5,837 bases of DNA from Legionella genomosp. 1. Its GTDB lineage: Bacteria > Pseudomonadota > Gammaproteobacteria > Legionellales > Legionellaceae. Shown here one piece after another: positions 1 to 5,626 of this stretch; position 1 is the first letter of the stretch, and each line of letters begins with the position of its first letter. The notes beneath the pieces are model-generated. The model had not been told where the DNA came from and made no database searches. It saw only the letters and a list, made by a program, of their open reading frames with translations. The DNA lies in assembly GCA_945901965.1 (NCBI GenBank), contig CAMDMN010000148.1:1-5837 (forward strand), given 5' to 3'. The position numbers and the translations under genes are program-made.

Positions 1-1
1 G

Positions 2-220
2 AAAGGTTTAGTTGTAAAATTCAAATACTATTTAAATAGTATAGTGGTTTTATTATTAGTAAGTATTTTTCTATTCTTATCTATTCGTAACCTTTCAGAT
101 CGGTTATCATACTCAAAGTTGGGTAAGATCTTGGGTAATATTAGAGCCATCATTTTTTTTATTATAAATAATCAATTGGTTGCAACGCAGTTCGATTCCG
201 GCCCTGGGCACCATATATAG
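2..220 (+). CDS. 3' end of an unrecognised membrane-protein gene, cut by the window edge
   Basis: The frame is open from base 2 to the TAG at 218-220, giving 72 codons with no ATG, so the start must lie left of the window or the frame is a remnant. In DNA this AT-rich, 72 codons without a stop is unlikely by chance. Near the start is a hydrophobic run, NSIVVLLLVSIFLFLSI (about residues 12-28), that would span a membrane once. It is followed by a basic, polar stretch (RNLSDRLSYSKLGKILGNIR) and a second short hydrophobic patch, AIIFFII. The final residues, QFDSGPGHHI, are read through a tRNA-like 3' end at 190-213, so the native C-terminus may have been replaced by recombination there. I do not recognise the family and assign no function. 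It could also be a decayed pseudogene. The stop is followed by intergenic DNA. Confidence 0.42.
   Translation, partial: KGLVVKFKYYLNSIVVLLLVSIFLFLSIRNLSDRLSYSKLGKILGNIRAIIFFIINNQLVATQFDSGPGHHI
190..213 (+). repeat. tRNA 3'-end-like sequence (tRNA-Phe type), possible attachment-site scar
   Basis: The 24 bases carry a T-loop sequence (GTTCGATTCC) followed by CCCTGGGC and a terminal ACCA, the arrangement of a tRNA T-loop, acceptor strand and encoded CCA. From memory this closely resembles the 3' end of gammaproteobacterial tRNA-Phe with a GCCCAGG acceptor. No tRNA body precedes it. The bases before the T-loop (CGCAG) do not pair with those after it (CCGGC), and no GCCCAGG acceptor strand or anticodon arm is visible upstream. 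It is therefore not a working tRNA. Site-specific integrases commonly duplicate a tRNA 3' end when an element inserts. If that happened here, the element would lie to the left. This origin is inferred. Confidence 0.45.
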
Positions 221-252
221 ATTTTGGCTTCATTATGTTATTCCGTCATACT

Positions 253-280
253 TTTACAGTTATATTATTTGCGGTATAAT
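253..280 (+). promoter_or_regulatory. Sigma-70-like promoter
   Basis: TTTACA (253-258) and a perfect TATAAT (275-280) are separated by 16 bases. Transcription would start near 287, about 210 bases before the GTG of the outer-membrane gene, and the transcript would include the hairpin repeat at 333-416. It may drive that gene with a long leader, or be a leftover from an element. AT-rich DNA produces such matches by chance. Confidence 0.4.
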
Positions 281-332
281 CCATTATAAAGTACTAATCG
301 CTCCTTACTAGATAACTACAGTTTTGTAGTTT

Positions 333-416
333 TGTAGCCTGGATGCAGCGAAGCTTAATCCAGGTTTAAGGTCTTTGTTAAATTCCCGGATTACGCTTCG
401 CTGCATCGAGGCTACA
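333..416. repeat. Palindromic interspersed repeat (MITE/REP-like hairpin)
   Basis: The arms at 333-364 and 385-416 pair at 29 of 32 positions around a 20-base AT-rich loop. The outer ends read TGTAGCCTGG and GAGGCTACA, and the inner core is GATGCAGCGAAGC with its complement. These arms are richer in G+C than the surroundings. The motif family (GTAGCCTGGAT ... ATCCAGG) resembles short palindromic repeats that I recall as scattered through Legionella and other gammaproteobacterial genomes. It has no coding capacity. A transcript crossing it would form a very stable stem, which could affect RNA stability or processing upstream of the outer-membrane gene. Confidence 0.75.
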
Positions 417-425
417 TGTACTAGC

Positions 426-455
426 TTGACTAAATAATACAGGTCGGCTTATATA
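426..455 (+). promoter_or_regulatory. Likely promoter of the outer-membrane protein gene
   Basis: TTGACT (426-431) is followed after 18 bases by TATATA (450-455). An overlapping TATAAT sits at 452-457 with a longer, 20-base gap. Transcription would begin about 30 bases before the GTG at 495. The TTGACT is close to the sigma-70 consensus, and the position just beyond the hairpin repeat fits a dedicated promoter. Confidence 0.5.
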
Positions 456-494
456 ATTAATTTTTAAAACCCCATACTAAATATGGAGATCTAT

Positions 495-1379
495 GTGAGT
501 AAATGTTTATTAATTGTTGCGTTGTTGTTTTCATTCTCAACAATTGGATTAGCATATCAAGAAAAAGATAGCGAATTAAAACCTCGGATAAATTCTGACA
601 TTTTAGCTAATAAAATTGTTGATAAAGATTATCATTCAAATTCTAAGCCTTATCCTCTTTATGTTAGTGTTTTTGGTGGCGGTGGTTCTTTATTTACTAA
701 GAAAATTGAACAAACAGGTCTTGCTTTTAATCAAGGGTCAAATCTAAACGTTCCTGTTGATGTTTCTGGGTCAGGATCTAGAAATTCTGTAGGATTTGGG
801 GGCGTGCACGTTGGCTATAAATGGCTTGATCTATTAAAATCTAATGAGGGCTCTAGATGGGGTTTAACTCCTGCTACTGAGATAGAGGGCTATTACTTGG
901 GTGGTACACAGCGTGATAACTTAAATAATAATAAAAACAAATCGGCTGATTACAGTTTTAAGGCAACGTATCCGTTACATAACGGCGTGTTTCTTGCTAA
1001 TGCTATTTTGAATATCAATCCTTTGGATAAGCTTAAATTTCATCCATATTTAGGTGCTGGAGTTGGTGCTGCATTAGTTGCAACATCTGGAGCTGAATCA
1101 ATCCAAACCGCACCAGAAAAATCAAGTCTTAATTATTATGGTTCAAAATCTAATTCATCAGATTGGGCTTTTGCAACCCAGGCTAAACTTGGTTTAAGTT
1201 TAGATTTCACCTCTAGTTCTAGTATATTTGCTGAATATCGCTTTTTATATCTTGCACCATCGCAATATACTTTAGGCTCTACTAAGAACCAATCTAATAT
1301 AGCATCATCTAGCTGGGATATTCATATGGGTGGTTTGTATAGCAATATGGGTACCTTAGGCGTAAGATATGATTTATAG
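495..1379 (+). CDS. Outer-membrane beta-barrel protein, opacity/OmpA-like porin family
   Basis: Predicted 294-residue secreted protein, probably an outer-membrane barrel. The preferred start is GTG at 495: GGAG at 485-488 lies six bases upstream, and the protein then opens with a classic signal peptide, MSKCLLIVALLFSFSTIGLA, with cleavage expected before YQ. The in-frame ATG at 483 has no ribosome-binding site and would add four residues before the signal. The mature part, about 274 residues, is rich in Gly, Ser, Asn and aromatics, and shows alternating strand-like stretches such as TEIEGYYLGG, HPYLGAGVGAALVA and SIFAEYRFLYL. It ends LGVRYDL, an alternating terminal strand with Leu where a final Phe is usual. 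Such proteins are common and variable in Legionellales. Ligand and role cannot be told from sequence; a surface or porin-like function is inferred. The gap to fdxA is 39 AT-rich bases with no terminator seen. Confidence 0.82.
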   Translation: MSKCLLIVALLFSFSTIGLAYQEKDSELKPRINSDILANKIVDKDYHSNSKPYPLYVSVFGGGGSLFTKKIEQTGLAFNQGSNLNVPVDVSGSGSRNSVGFGGVHVGYKWLDLLKSNEGSRWGLTPATEIEGYYLGGTQRDNLNNNKNKSADYSFKATYPLHNGVFLANAILNINPLDKLKFHPYLGAGVGAALVATSGAESIQTAPEKSSLNYYGSKSNSSDWAFATQAKLGLSLDFTSSSSIFAEYRFLYLAPSQYTLGSTKNQSNIASSSWDIHMGGLYSNMGTLGVRYDL

Positions 1380-1418
1380 AAATTTTAATTTTTTATTAAC
1401 TCTTATTATGAGGTTATT

Positions 1419-1754
1419 ATGACCTTTGTCGTAACTGAAAGTTGTATAAAATGTAAGCTGACTGATTGCGTGGAAGTATGTCCTGTTGATTGTTTTTACG
1501 AGGGACCTAATTTTTTAGTTATTGATCCTGATGAGTGTATTGATTGTGCACTGTGCGAGCCTGAATGCCCTGTTAATGCGATTGTTTCTGAAGATGATTT
1601 GACTGGTGATAATCGCCAATTTATTGAGTTAAATGCTGAGCTTGCAAAATCATGGCCAAATATTACAGTTAAAAAAGATGCTCCTGCTGATTCAAAATCT
1701 TGGGAAGACGTGGAAGGAAAACTTCAATACTTAGAAAAAGTGTGGAAGAAATAG
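1419..1754 (+). CDS. fdxA: 7Fe ferredoxin FdxA ([3Fe-4S][4Fe-4S])
   Basis: Small cytoplasmic electron carrier of 111 residues, close in length and sequence to Azotobacter ferredoxin I. The N-terminal half carries the cluster cysteines. By alignment with that protein, Cys9, Cys17 and Cys50 should hold the [3Fe-4S] cluster, and Cys21, Cys40, Cys43 and Cys46 the [4Fe-4S] cluster; Cys12 and Cys25 are the conserved non-ligand cysteines. The motifs CIKCKLTDCVEVCPVDCF and CIDCALCEPECP are intact. The C-terminal extension (QFIELNAELAKSWPNIT and beyond) is the usual cap of this subfamily. The ATG at 1419 has GAGG at 1410-1413 five bases upstream. The 3' end overlaps yoaA by 13 bases, so the two are probably translated from one message. 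The physiological redox partner is not evident from sequence. Confidence 0.95.
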   Translation: MTFVVTESCIKCKLTDCVEVCPVDCFYEGPNFLVIDPDECIDCALCEPECPVNAIVSEDDLTGDNRQFIELNAELAKSWPNITVKKDAPADSKSWEDVEGKLQYLEKVWKK

Positions 1755-3727
1755 CAGATATTGCTGACAATGCTATATCTTCATGTCAGCGAGTATTAGG
1801 TGAAAAAGGGCGCTTAACAACAGCTATTCCTGGATTTATTCCTCGCGAACAACAAATTCAATTGGCATTAGCCATAGACCTTGCCATACATGAAAAAAAA
1901 CATTTAGTGGCTGAAGCAGGAACTGGTACTGGTAAGACATTTGCCTATTTGATTCCTTGTCTTTTAAGTGGAAAAAAAGCATTAATTTCAACCGCTACAA
2001 AAACTTTACAAGATCAGTTATTTCAAAAAGATCTACCTATGTTGGTAAGAGCGCTAGGATTACCCACAAAAATTCAAAATCTTAAAGGACGCGCCAATTA
2101 TCTTTGTAAATATCGTATTGAACTGCATGCCGAAGAAGGTCGTTTTATAACCTCTGAAATTGCTCATAAAGTCTTACATATTCGCGATAAGCTTGCCCAA
2201 ATTACCCATGGTGAACGTGGTGAATTGCCTGAAATTAATGAAGACTCATCTGTATGGCCTCTGGTCACTTCAACTACTGATAACTGTTTGGGAAAAGATT
2301 GCCCAGTTAATCAAGAGTGTTTTTTGGTTAAGGCACGTAAACGTGCTATGTCTGCTGATATTGTAATTATTAATCACCATTTATTTTTTGCAGATTCCCG
2401 TTTAAAAGAAGATGGATTTGGTGAGCTTCTGCCTGGTGTTGAAGTTGTGGTATTTGATGAGGCGCATCAACTAGCTGAAATTGCTGCTAATTTTAATGGT
2501 GATAGGATAAGTACACGTCAATTTAGCGATCTTCTTGATGATAGTATTCGTGAGTGGCCGGTACTTGATTTAGCCAATCAGCCATTAAAAATGCTTAGAA
2601 TTAAGCTTGATAAGCTACAGGATAAATTATTGCTTGAATTACCTTCTAGAGATGAGCGCATTAGTTGGGATCAATTGGTTGGTAATAAACTATTTATGAG
2701 CGCATGGGATGCGTGGCTTAACTTATGCTATGAGTTATTGGAGTGCTTTGAATCTAGTGAAGTCGATGAATATCAAGGATTAAAGCGTTGTAAGGATCGC
2801 ATGGAAGAACTAACTGCTAGTATTAAATCTTATACTGAAAAATCTTTGAAAAAAATACGCTGGGTAGAGCGGTTTAAACATCATATAGTATTTCACGCAA
2901 CTCCTTTTGATATAGCTAAAGAATTTCAAGAATTATTAGCGCGGCAAAATAGTGCCACCGTCTTTACTTCAGCAACACTTACTATGGCTGATTCTTTTGA
3001 TTGTTTTACTAAGCCTCTAGGATTAATGAAGGCAGAAACTTTATTATTGCCTAGCCCATTTGATTTTTATCAACAGGCATTGCTTTATTTACCAAGAGAA
3101 TTACCCGATCCTAAAAATCCTAAATATTATGAAGCGCTGTTAGCTAAGGCCTTGCCTATCATAAAAGCATGTGGTGGACGATCATTTTTCCTATTTACTA
3201 GTCATAAAGCACTAAAACAGGTTGCTCTTTTACTGTCCAATAAATTAAAATACCCACTATTAATTCAAGGTGAAGAAGCAAAGCCTATTTTATTAGCGCG
3301 TTTTCGTGAACTTGGTAATGCCATACTTTTAGGAACAGCTTCGTTTTGGGAGGGAGTAGATGTAAAGGGTGAAGCTTTATCTTGTGTGATAATTGATAAG
3401 TTACCGTTTGCAAGCCCTAATGATCCAGTTGTTAGAGGAAAAATGAATCATTTAGAATCATGTGGATTATCAAGCTTTGATGAATTATCACTGCCAAATG
3501 CAGTGCTTACATTAAAGCAAGGGGTAGGGCGCTTGATTCGTGATACATCAGATCGCGGAGTATTGATGATTGCGGATCCTAGGTTAACAGGTAGAGAATA
3601 TGGGCAGCGTATATTTAAAAGTTTACCGCGAATGCGAAAAACTAGAGATGAGACAACCGTGTTAAATTTTATTAATACATTAGGACTACGTGAAAATTGT
3701 GAAAATGATGAACTTATTAGCGATTGA
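1742..3727 (+). CDS. yoaA: Fe-S ATP-dependent DNA helicase YoaA (DinG/XPD-like superfamily 2)
   Basis: A 661-residue helicase of the Rad3/XPD type; E. coli YoaA is about 636 residues and works with the polymerase III chi subunit (HolC) in damage tolerance. Motifs in order are AIPGFIPREQQ (Q-motif region), Walker A GTGTGKT at 60-66 with Lys65, the four cluster cysteines Cys122, Cys182, Cys187 and Cys193, DEAH at 239-242, TSATLT at 409-414, and motif VI QGVGRLIRD at 593-601. All key residues are present, so the enzyme looks functional. The start is the least certain part. GTG at 1742 gives an N-terminus near family length, but only a weak purine run precedes it. The longer frame from TTG at 1700 would bury 55 bases in fdxA and lacks a ribosome-binding site. 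The 3' end overlaps tsaB. Confidence 0.93.
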   Translation: MEEIADIADNAISSCQRVLGEKGRLTTAIPGFIPREQQIQLALAIDLAIHEKKHLVAEAGTGTGKTFAYLIPCLLSGKKALISTATKTLQDQLFQKDLPMLVRALGLPTKIQNLKGRANYLCKYRIELHAEEGRFITSEIAHKVLHIRDKLAQITHGERGELPEINEDSSVWPLVTSTTDNCLGKDCPVNQECFLVKARKRAMSADIVIINHHLFFADSRLKEDGFGELLPGVEVVVFDEAHQLAEIAANFNGDRISTRQFSDLLDDSIREWPVLDLANQPLKMLRIKLDKLQDKLLLELPSRDERISWDQLVGNKLFMSAWDAWLNLCYELLECFESSEVDEYQGLKRCKDRMEELTASIKSYTEKSLKKIRWVERFKHHIVFHATPFDIAKEFQELLARQNSATVFTSATLTMADSFDCFTKPLGLMKAETLLLPSPFDFYQQALLYLPRELPDPKNPKYYEALLAKALPIIKACGGRSFFLFTSHKALKQVALLLSNKLKYPLLIQGEEAKPILLARFRELGNAILLGTASFWEGVDVKGEALSCVIIDKLPFASPNDPVVRGKMNHLESCGLSSFDELSLPNAVLTLKQGVGRLIRDTSDRGVLMIADPRLTGREYGQRIFKSLPRMRKTRDETTVLNFINTLGLRENCENDELISD

Positions 3728-4376
3728 TACATCAACTGATATAGCTTCAGTTGCAATTTCATCTAAAGGTAAGATATATAAAGCAGAGCAGGGTGGTTTG
3801 CAAAAGCATGCTGAATATTTATTGCCATTAATTGAGAGCTTACTTTTAAATGCAAATTTATCTTTAGAAAAATTAGATGCTATTGTTTTCGGGAGTGGTC
3901 CTGGTAGCTTTACTGGGTTACGTATTGCATGTAGTGTTGCTAAAGGTATCGGTTTTGCTAAAGACTTACCTTTATTTCCAGTATCTAGTCTGCAAGCTAT
4001 TGCATCAGAAGCTTATCTAAATGAAAAAAGAGATGTTAATATTTTAGCGATGATTGATGCGCGGATGAATCAAGTCTATTGGGGATGTTATAATCGAGAA
4101 TTAGATATTGTAGAAGAGCAAGTTTCATCAATTTCTGATATTACGATAAATATAGAAAAGCCATTAATTCTTGCCGGTGTTGGTTTTGAAGCTTATGAAG
4201 CCTTATTGCCAAAAGAAATACAAGCAAAAATTATACATAAATGTCAAATTTATCCAAAAGCAGAAGCAATGATTCGTTTAGTTGAAGCTCAAAAAATTAA
4301 ATCAGTTAGTGCGGCAGATGCATTGCCAATTTATGTACGTAATCAAGTAGCTCATGTAGCTAAAAAAGGGGTTTAA
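3708..4376 (+). CDS. tsaB: tRNA t6A biosynthesis protein TsaB
   Basis: A 222-residue cytoplasmic protein of the actin-like ASKHA fold; E. coli TsaB has 231. It pairs with TsaD, and with TsaE and TsaC makes threonylcarbamoyl-adenosine at position 37 of tRNAs reading ANN codons. TsaB is structural rather than catalytic in that complex. Visible signatures are the N-terminal LLAIDTST strand-loop, KHAEYLLP, the family hallmark GSGPGSFTGLR at 62-72 and MIDARMNQVYW at 115-125. ATG at 3708 is chosen because TsaB proteins normally begin one or two residues before the LAIDT motif. GTG at 3690 and 3699 and ATG at 3705 are also in frame. The gene overlaps the end of yoaA by 20 bases, matching the yoaA-tsaB neighbourhood of other gammaproteobacteria, and sits one base before ycaR. 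Confidence 0.95.
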   Translation: MNLLAIDTSTDIASVAISSKGKIYKAEQGGLQKHAEYLLPLIESLLLNANLSLEKLDAIVFGSGPGSFTGLRIACSVAKGIGFAKDLPLFPVSSLQAIASEAYLNEKRDVNILAMIDARMNQVYWGCYNRELDIVEEQVSSISDITINIEKPLILAGVGFEAYEALLPKEIQAKIIHKCQIYPKAEAMIRLVEAQKIKSVSAADALPIYVRNQVAHVAKKGV

Positions 4377-4377
4377 T

Positions 4378-4557
4378 ATGGATAAGAAATTACTAGATAT
4401 TTTGGTTTGTCCAATATGTAAAGGTAAATTATTGCTGAAAAAGAAAGAATTAATCTGTGTCTTTGATAGGTTAGCTTACCCAATTCAAGATGGGATCCCT
4501 GTTATGTTGGAATCTTCGGCAAGAACGATTTCATTAGAGGAAAAAGATAAATTATGA
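4378..4557 (+). CDS. ycaR: YcaR, Trm112-like small zinc-site protein (UPF0434)
   Basis: A 59-residue protein very similar in length and pattern to E. coli YcaR (60 residues): MDKKLLDILVCPICKGKL, then ELIC, then the family block AYPIQDGIPVML. Cys11 and Cys14 form a CPxC knuckle and Cys27 is a third potential zinc ligand; no fourth cysteine is visible. Trm112 proteins in eukaryotes and archaea activate methyltransferases; the bacterial role is not settled, so none is assigned. The ATG at 4378 has a strong AGGGG at 4367-4371 six bases upstream, itself formed by the last codons of tsaB. The stop overlaps the kdsB start as ATGA, reproducing the ycaR-kdsB pairing seen in enterobacteria. The open frame is intact and conserved, so it is a genuine small gene. 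Confidence 0.93.
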   Translation: MDKKLLDILVCPICKGKLLLKKKELICVFDRLAYPIQDGIPVMLESSARTISLEEKDKL

Positions 4558-5306
4558 ACATTGATTTTCATGTAATTATTCCTGCACGTTATCAGTCAAC
4601 AAGGCTTCCAGGTAAATTATTAATGGAGTTAGATGGCGTTACAATATTAGAGCGGGTTTATTTACAAGCAATTAAGGCGAAGCCTAAATCAATTATTATA
4701 GCCACAGATAGTGAAGAAATTATGGCCTGTGCTGCAAGTTTTGGGGCTAAAGCTTTATTAACATCAGTTGAGCATTTATCAGGAACAGATAGAATTGCCG
4801 AAGTTATTAGTTTAGAAAATTATGCAAAAGATGAAATTATTGTTAATGTCCAAGGTGATGAGCCATTTATTGCTCCTGAATTGATATCTCAAGTAGCATT
4901 ATCTATTGCTAGATCTGATGCACCAATGGCTACATTATGCTGGCCAATTGAAAATCTTGATATGTGCTCTAATCCTAATATAGTAAAGGTAGTAAGAGAT
5001 AAAGATGATAATGCACTTTATTTCTCAAGATCTTTGATTCCATTTAATCGTGATGATAAAGAAAATATTGAGCATATATTTAGACATATCGGTTTATATG
5101 CTTATAAAGCCTCATTTCTTAAGAAAGTGGTAACCTTACCTGTATGTAAAATAGAAGCTATTGAGGCACTAGAGCAGCTACGTGTGTTGTGGAATGGTTA
5201 TAAAATTAAAGTGGATCTTGCGTGTGTTCCACCTTTGCAAGATATTAATACTGCTGATGATTTAGAAAAGGCTAAATTGCATTTGGATAAAAATTTTATT
5301 AATTAG
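4554..5306 (+). CDS. kdsB: 3-deoxy-manno-octulosonate cytidylyltransferase (CMP-Kdo synthetase) KdsB
   Basis: Cytoplasmic enzyme of 250 residues, the normal KdsB length, that joins Kdo to CTP giving CMP-Kdo and pyrophosphate, the activated donor for the inner core of lipopolysaccharide. Motifs are PARYQSTRLPGK at 10-21 (nucleotide-binding loop), ATDSEE near 50, LSGTDRIAE at 75-83, NVQGDEP at 98-104 with the metal-binding Asp102, ALYFSRSLIPF at 154-164, RHIGLYAY at 177-184, EALEQLRVLW at 204-213 and a C-terminal DINTADDLEKAK. All are intact. The ATG shares its bases with the TGA of ycaR, so translation is probably coupled; the nearest purine-rich site (AGAGG, 4536-4540) is rather far away. It is the last gene of the block. 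No clear terminator hairpin with a T-run follows. Confidence 0.96.
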   Translation: MNIDFHVIIPARYQSTRLPGKLLMELDGVTILERVYLQAIKAKPKSIIIATDSEEIMACAASFGAKALLTSVEHLSGTDRIAEVISLENYAKDEIIVNVQGDEPFIAPELISQVALSIARSDAPMATLCWPIENLDMCSNPNIVKVVRDKDDNALYFSRSLIPFNRDDKENIEHIFRHIGLYAYKASFLKKVVTLPVCKIEAIEALEQLRVLWNGYKIKVDLACVPPLQDINTADDLEKAKLHLDKNFIN

Positions 5307-5616
5307 AATTTGTTGTCCAAAGGTGTCATGTTAAAGCCGTAGGCCCAATCATGAAATATCGACTAATTTTTTTATATCGCGCTCTATTCGCGTTTTATCT
5401 CGTCTTTGCGAGTAAATCGAAGCAAACCAGATTTGTGCTTTGATAAAACTCCATTATGCTCAGGTATCTCGCCCTATGCGGGCACCTCGAAACAGTAAAT
5501 TGGGTATTCATAGAAACATAATGCGTCACCGGCTTGGGTCCAATATGTATTGCTCTTTTTAGGCTCTCCGTACGTTCCTATATTCGCCGCTGCTTCTGTC
5601 CACTCATCGCAAGATA
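5307..5616. other. Accessory intergenic stretch with raised G+C and repeat-like sequence
   Basis: No intact gene was found between kdsB and the transposase remnant. From 5461 to 5620 hand counting gives 75 G+C in 160 bases (47%), against 35% in a sample of kdsB, so this DNA differs in origin from its surroundings. It contains a degenerate unit near 5398-5430, a possible minus-strand remnant at 5474-5626 and a short GCCC/GGGC stem at 5471-5483. The lack of a long open frame and the mixture of fragments look like decayed mobile or repetitive DNA. Confidence 0.6.
5398..5430. repeat. Degenerate interspersed repeat unit
   Basis: CTCG (5399-5402) and CGAG (5409-5412) form a small stem around TCTTTG, followed by TAAATCGAAGCAAACCAG. 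This resembles the widespread bacterial repeat of the form CGTCATTGCGAG ... GAAGCAATCCAG, recalled from Legionella, Rickettsia and others, with several changes. Its family membership is an inference from pattern only. Confidence 0.4.
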
Positions 5617-5626
5617 ATGAACGTTG
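5474..5626 (-). pseudogene. 50-codon minus-strand open frame, possible gene remnant
   Basis: On the minus strand the frame between a TAG read just before 5626 and the TAG at 5476-5474 is open for 50 codons with no ATG. The residues (QRSLSCDEWTEAAANIG, then YWTQAGDALCFYEYP and IYCFEVPA) look protein-like: balanced composition, several aromatics and cysteines, not low-complexity. I cannot name a family. It lies in the raised-G+C stretch and its left end runs into the transposase remnant, so it may be the tail of a gene interrupted by that element, or simply an open frame inside a repeat. Confidence 0.25.

Larger units (their letters stand above)
221..494. other. Intergenic region before the outer-membrane protein gene
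   Basis: No coding frame worth annotating was seen here. The region holds a promoter-like pair at 253-280, a tandem octamer (TTTTGTAG at 322-329 and again at 330-337), the long hairpin repeat at 333-416 and a second promoter-like pair at 426-455 close to the outer-membrane gene. No run of T residues follows the hairpin, so it does not look like a standard intrinsic terminator. Confidence 0.6.

Noticed and set aside
25..42. Perfect 18-base palindrome ATACTATTTAAATAGTAT
   Set aside because: It lies inside the open frame at 2-220 and is made almost wholly of A and T, so chance is likely. It could be an operator only if that frame is not coding.
1..96. Inverted octamers GAAAGGTT (1-8) and AACCTTTC (89-96)
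   Set aside because: Eight matching bases at this spacing within a probable coding frame are weak evidence for an element end, and the left copy touches the window edge.
128..213. A complete tRNA gene ending at the CCA
   Set aside because: TAGAGC near 142 and AATCAATTGGT near 170 resemble tRNA pieces, but spacing is wrong, the T-stem does not pair and no acceptor 5' strand exists.
1700..1741. TTG at 1700 as the start of yoaA
   Set aside because: It would add 14 basic residues read out of frame from fdxA, and has no ribosome-binding site. GTG at 1742 fits the family length better.
2160..2366. 68-codon plus-strand open frame inside yoaA
   Set aside because: It is a shadow in another frame of the helicase's Fe-S region, with no ribosome-binding site and no family resemblance.
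3448..3762. 104-codon minus-strand open frame across the yoaA-tsaB junction
   Set aside because: It is antisense to two well-supported genes and shows no protein family features.
5307..5400. Intrinsic terminator after kdsB
   Set aside because: T-runs are present near 5367-5373 but no adequate G+C stem precedes them. CGCG/CGCG near 5378-5392 gives only four pairs.
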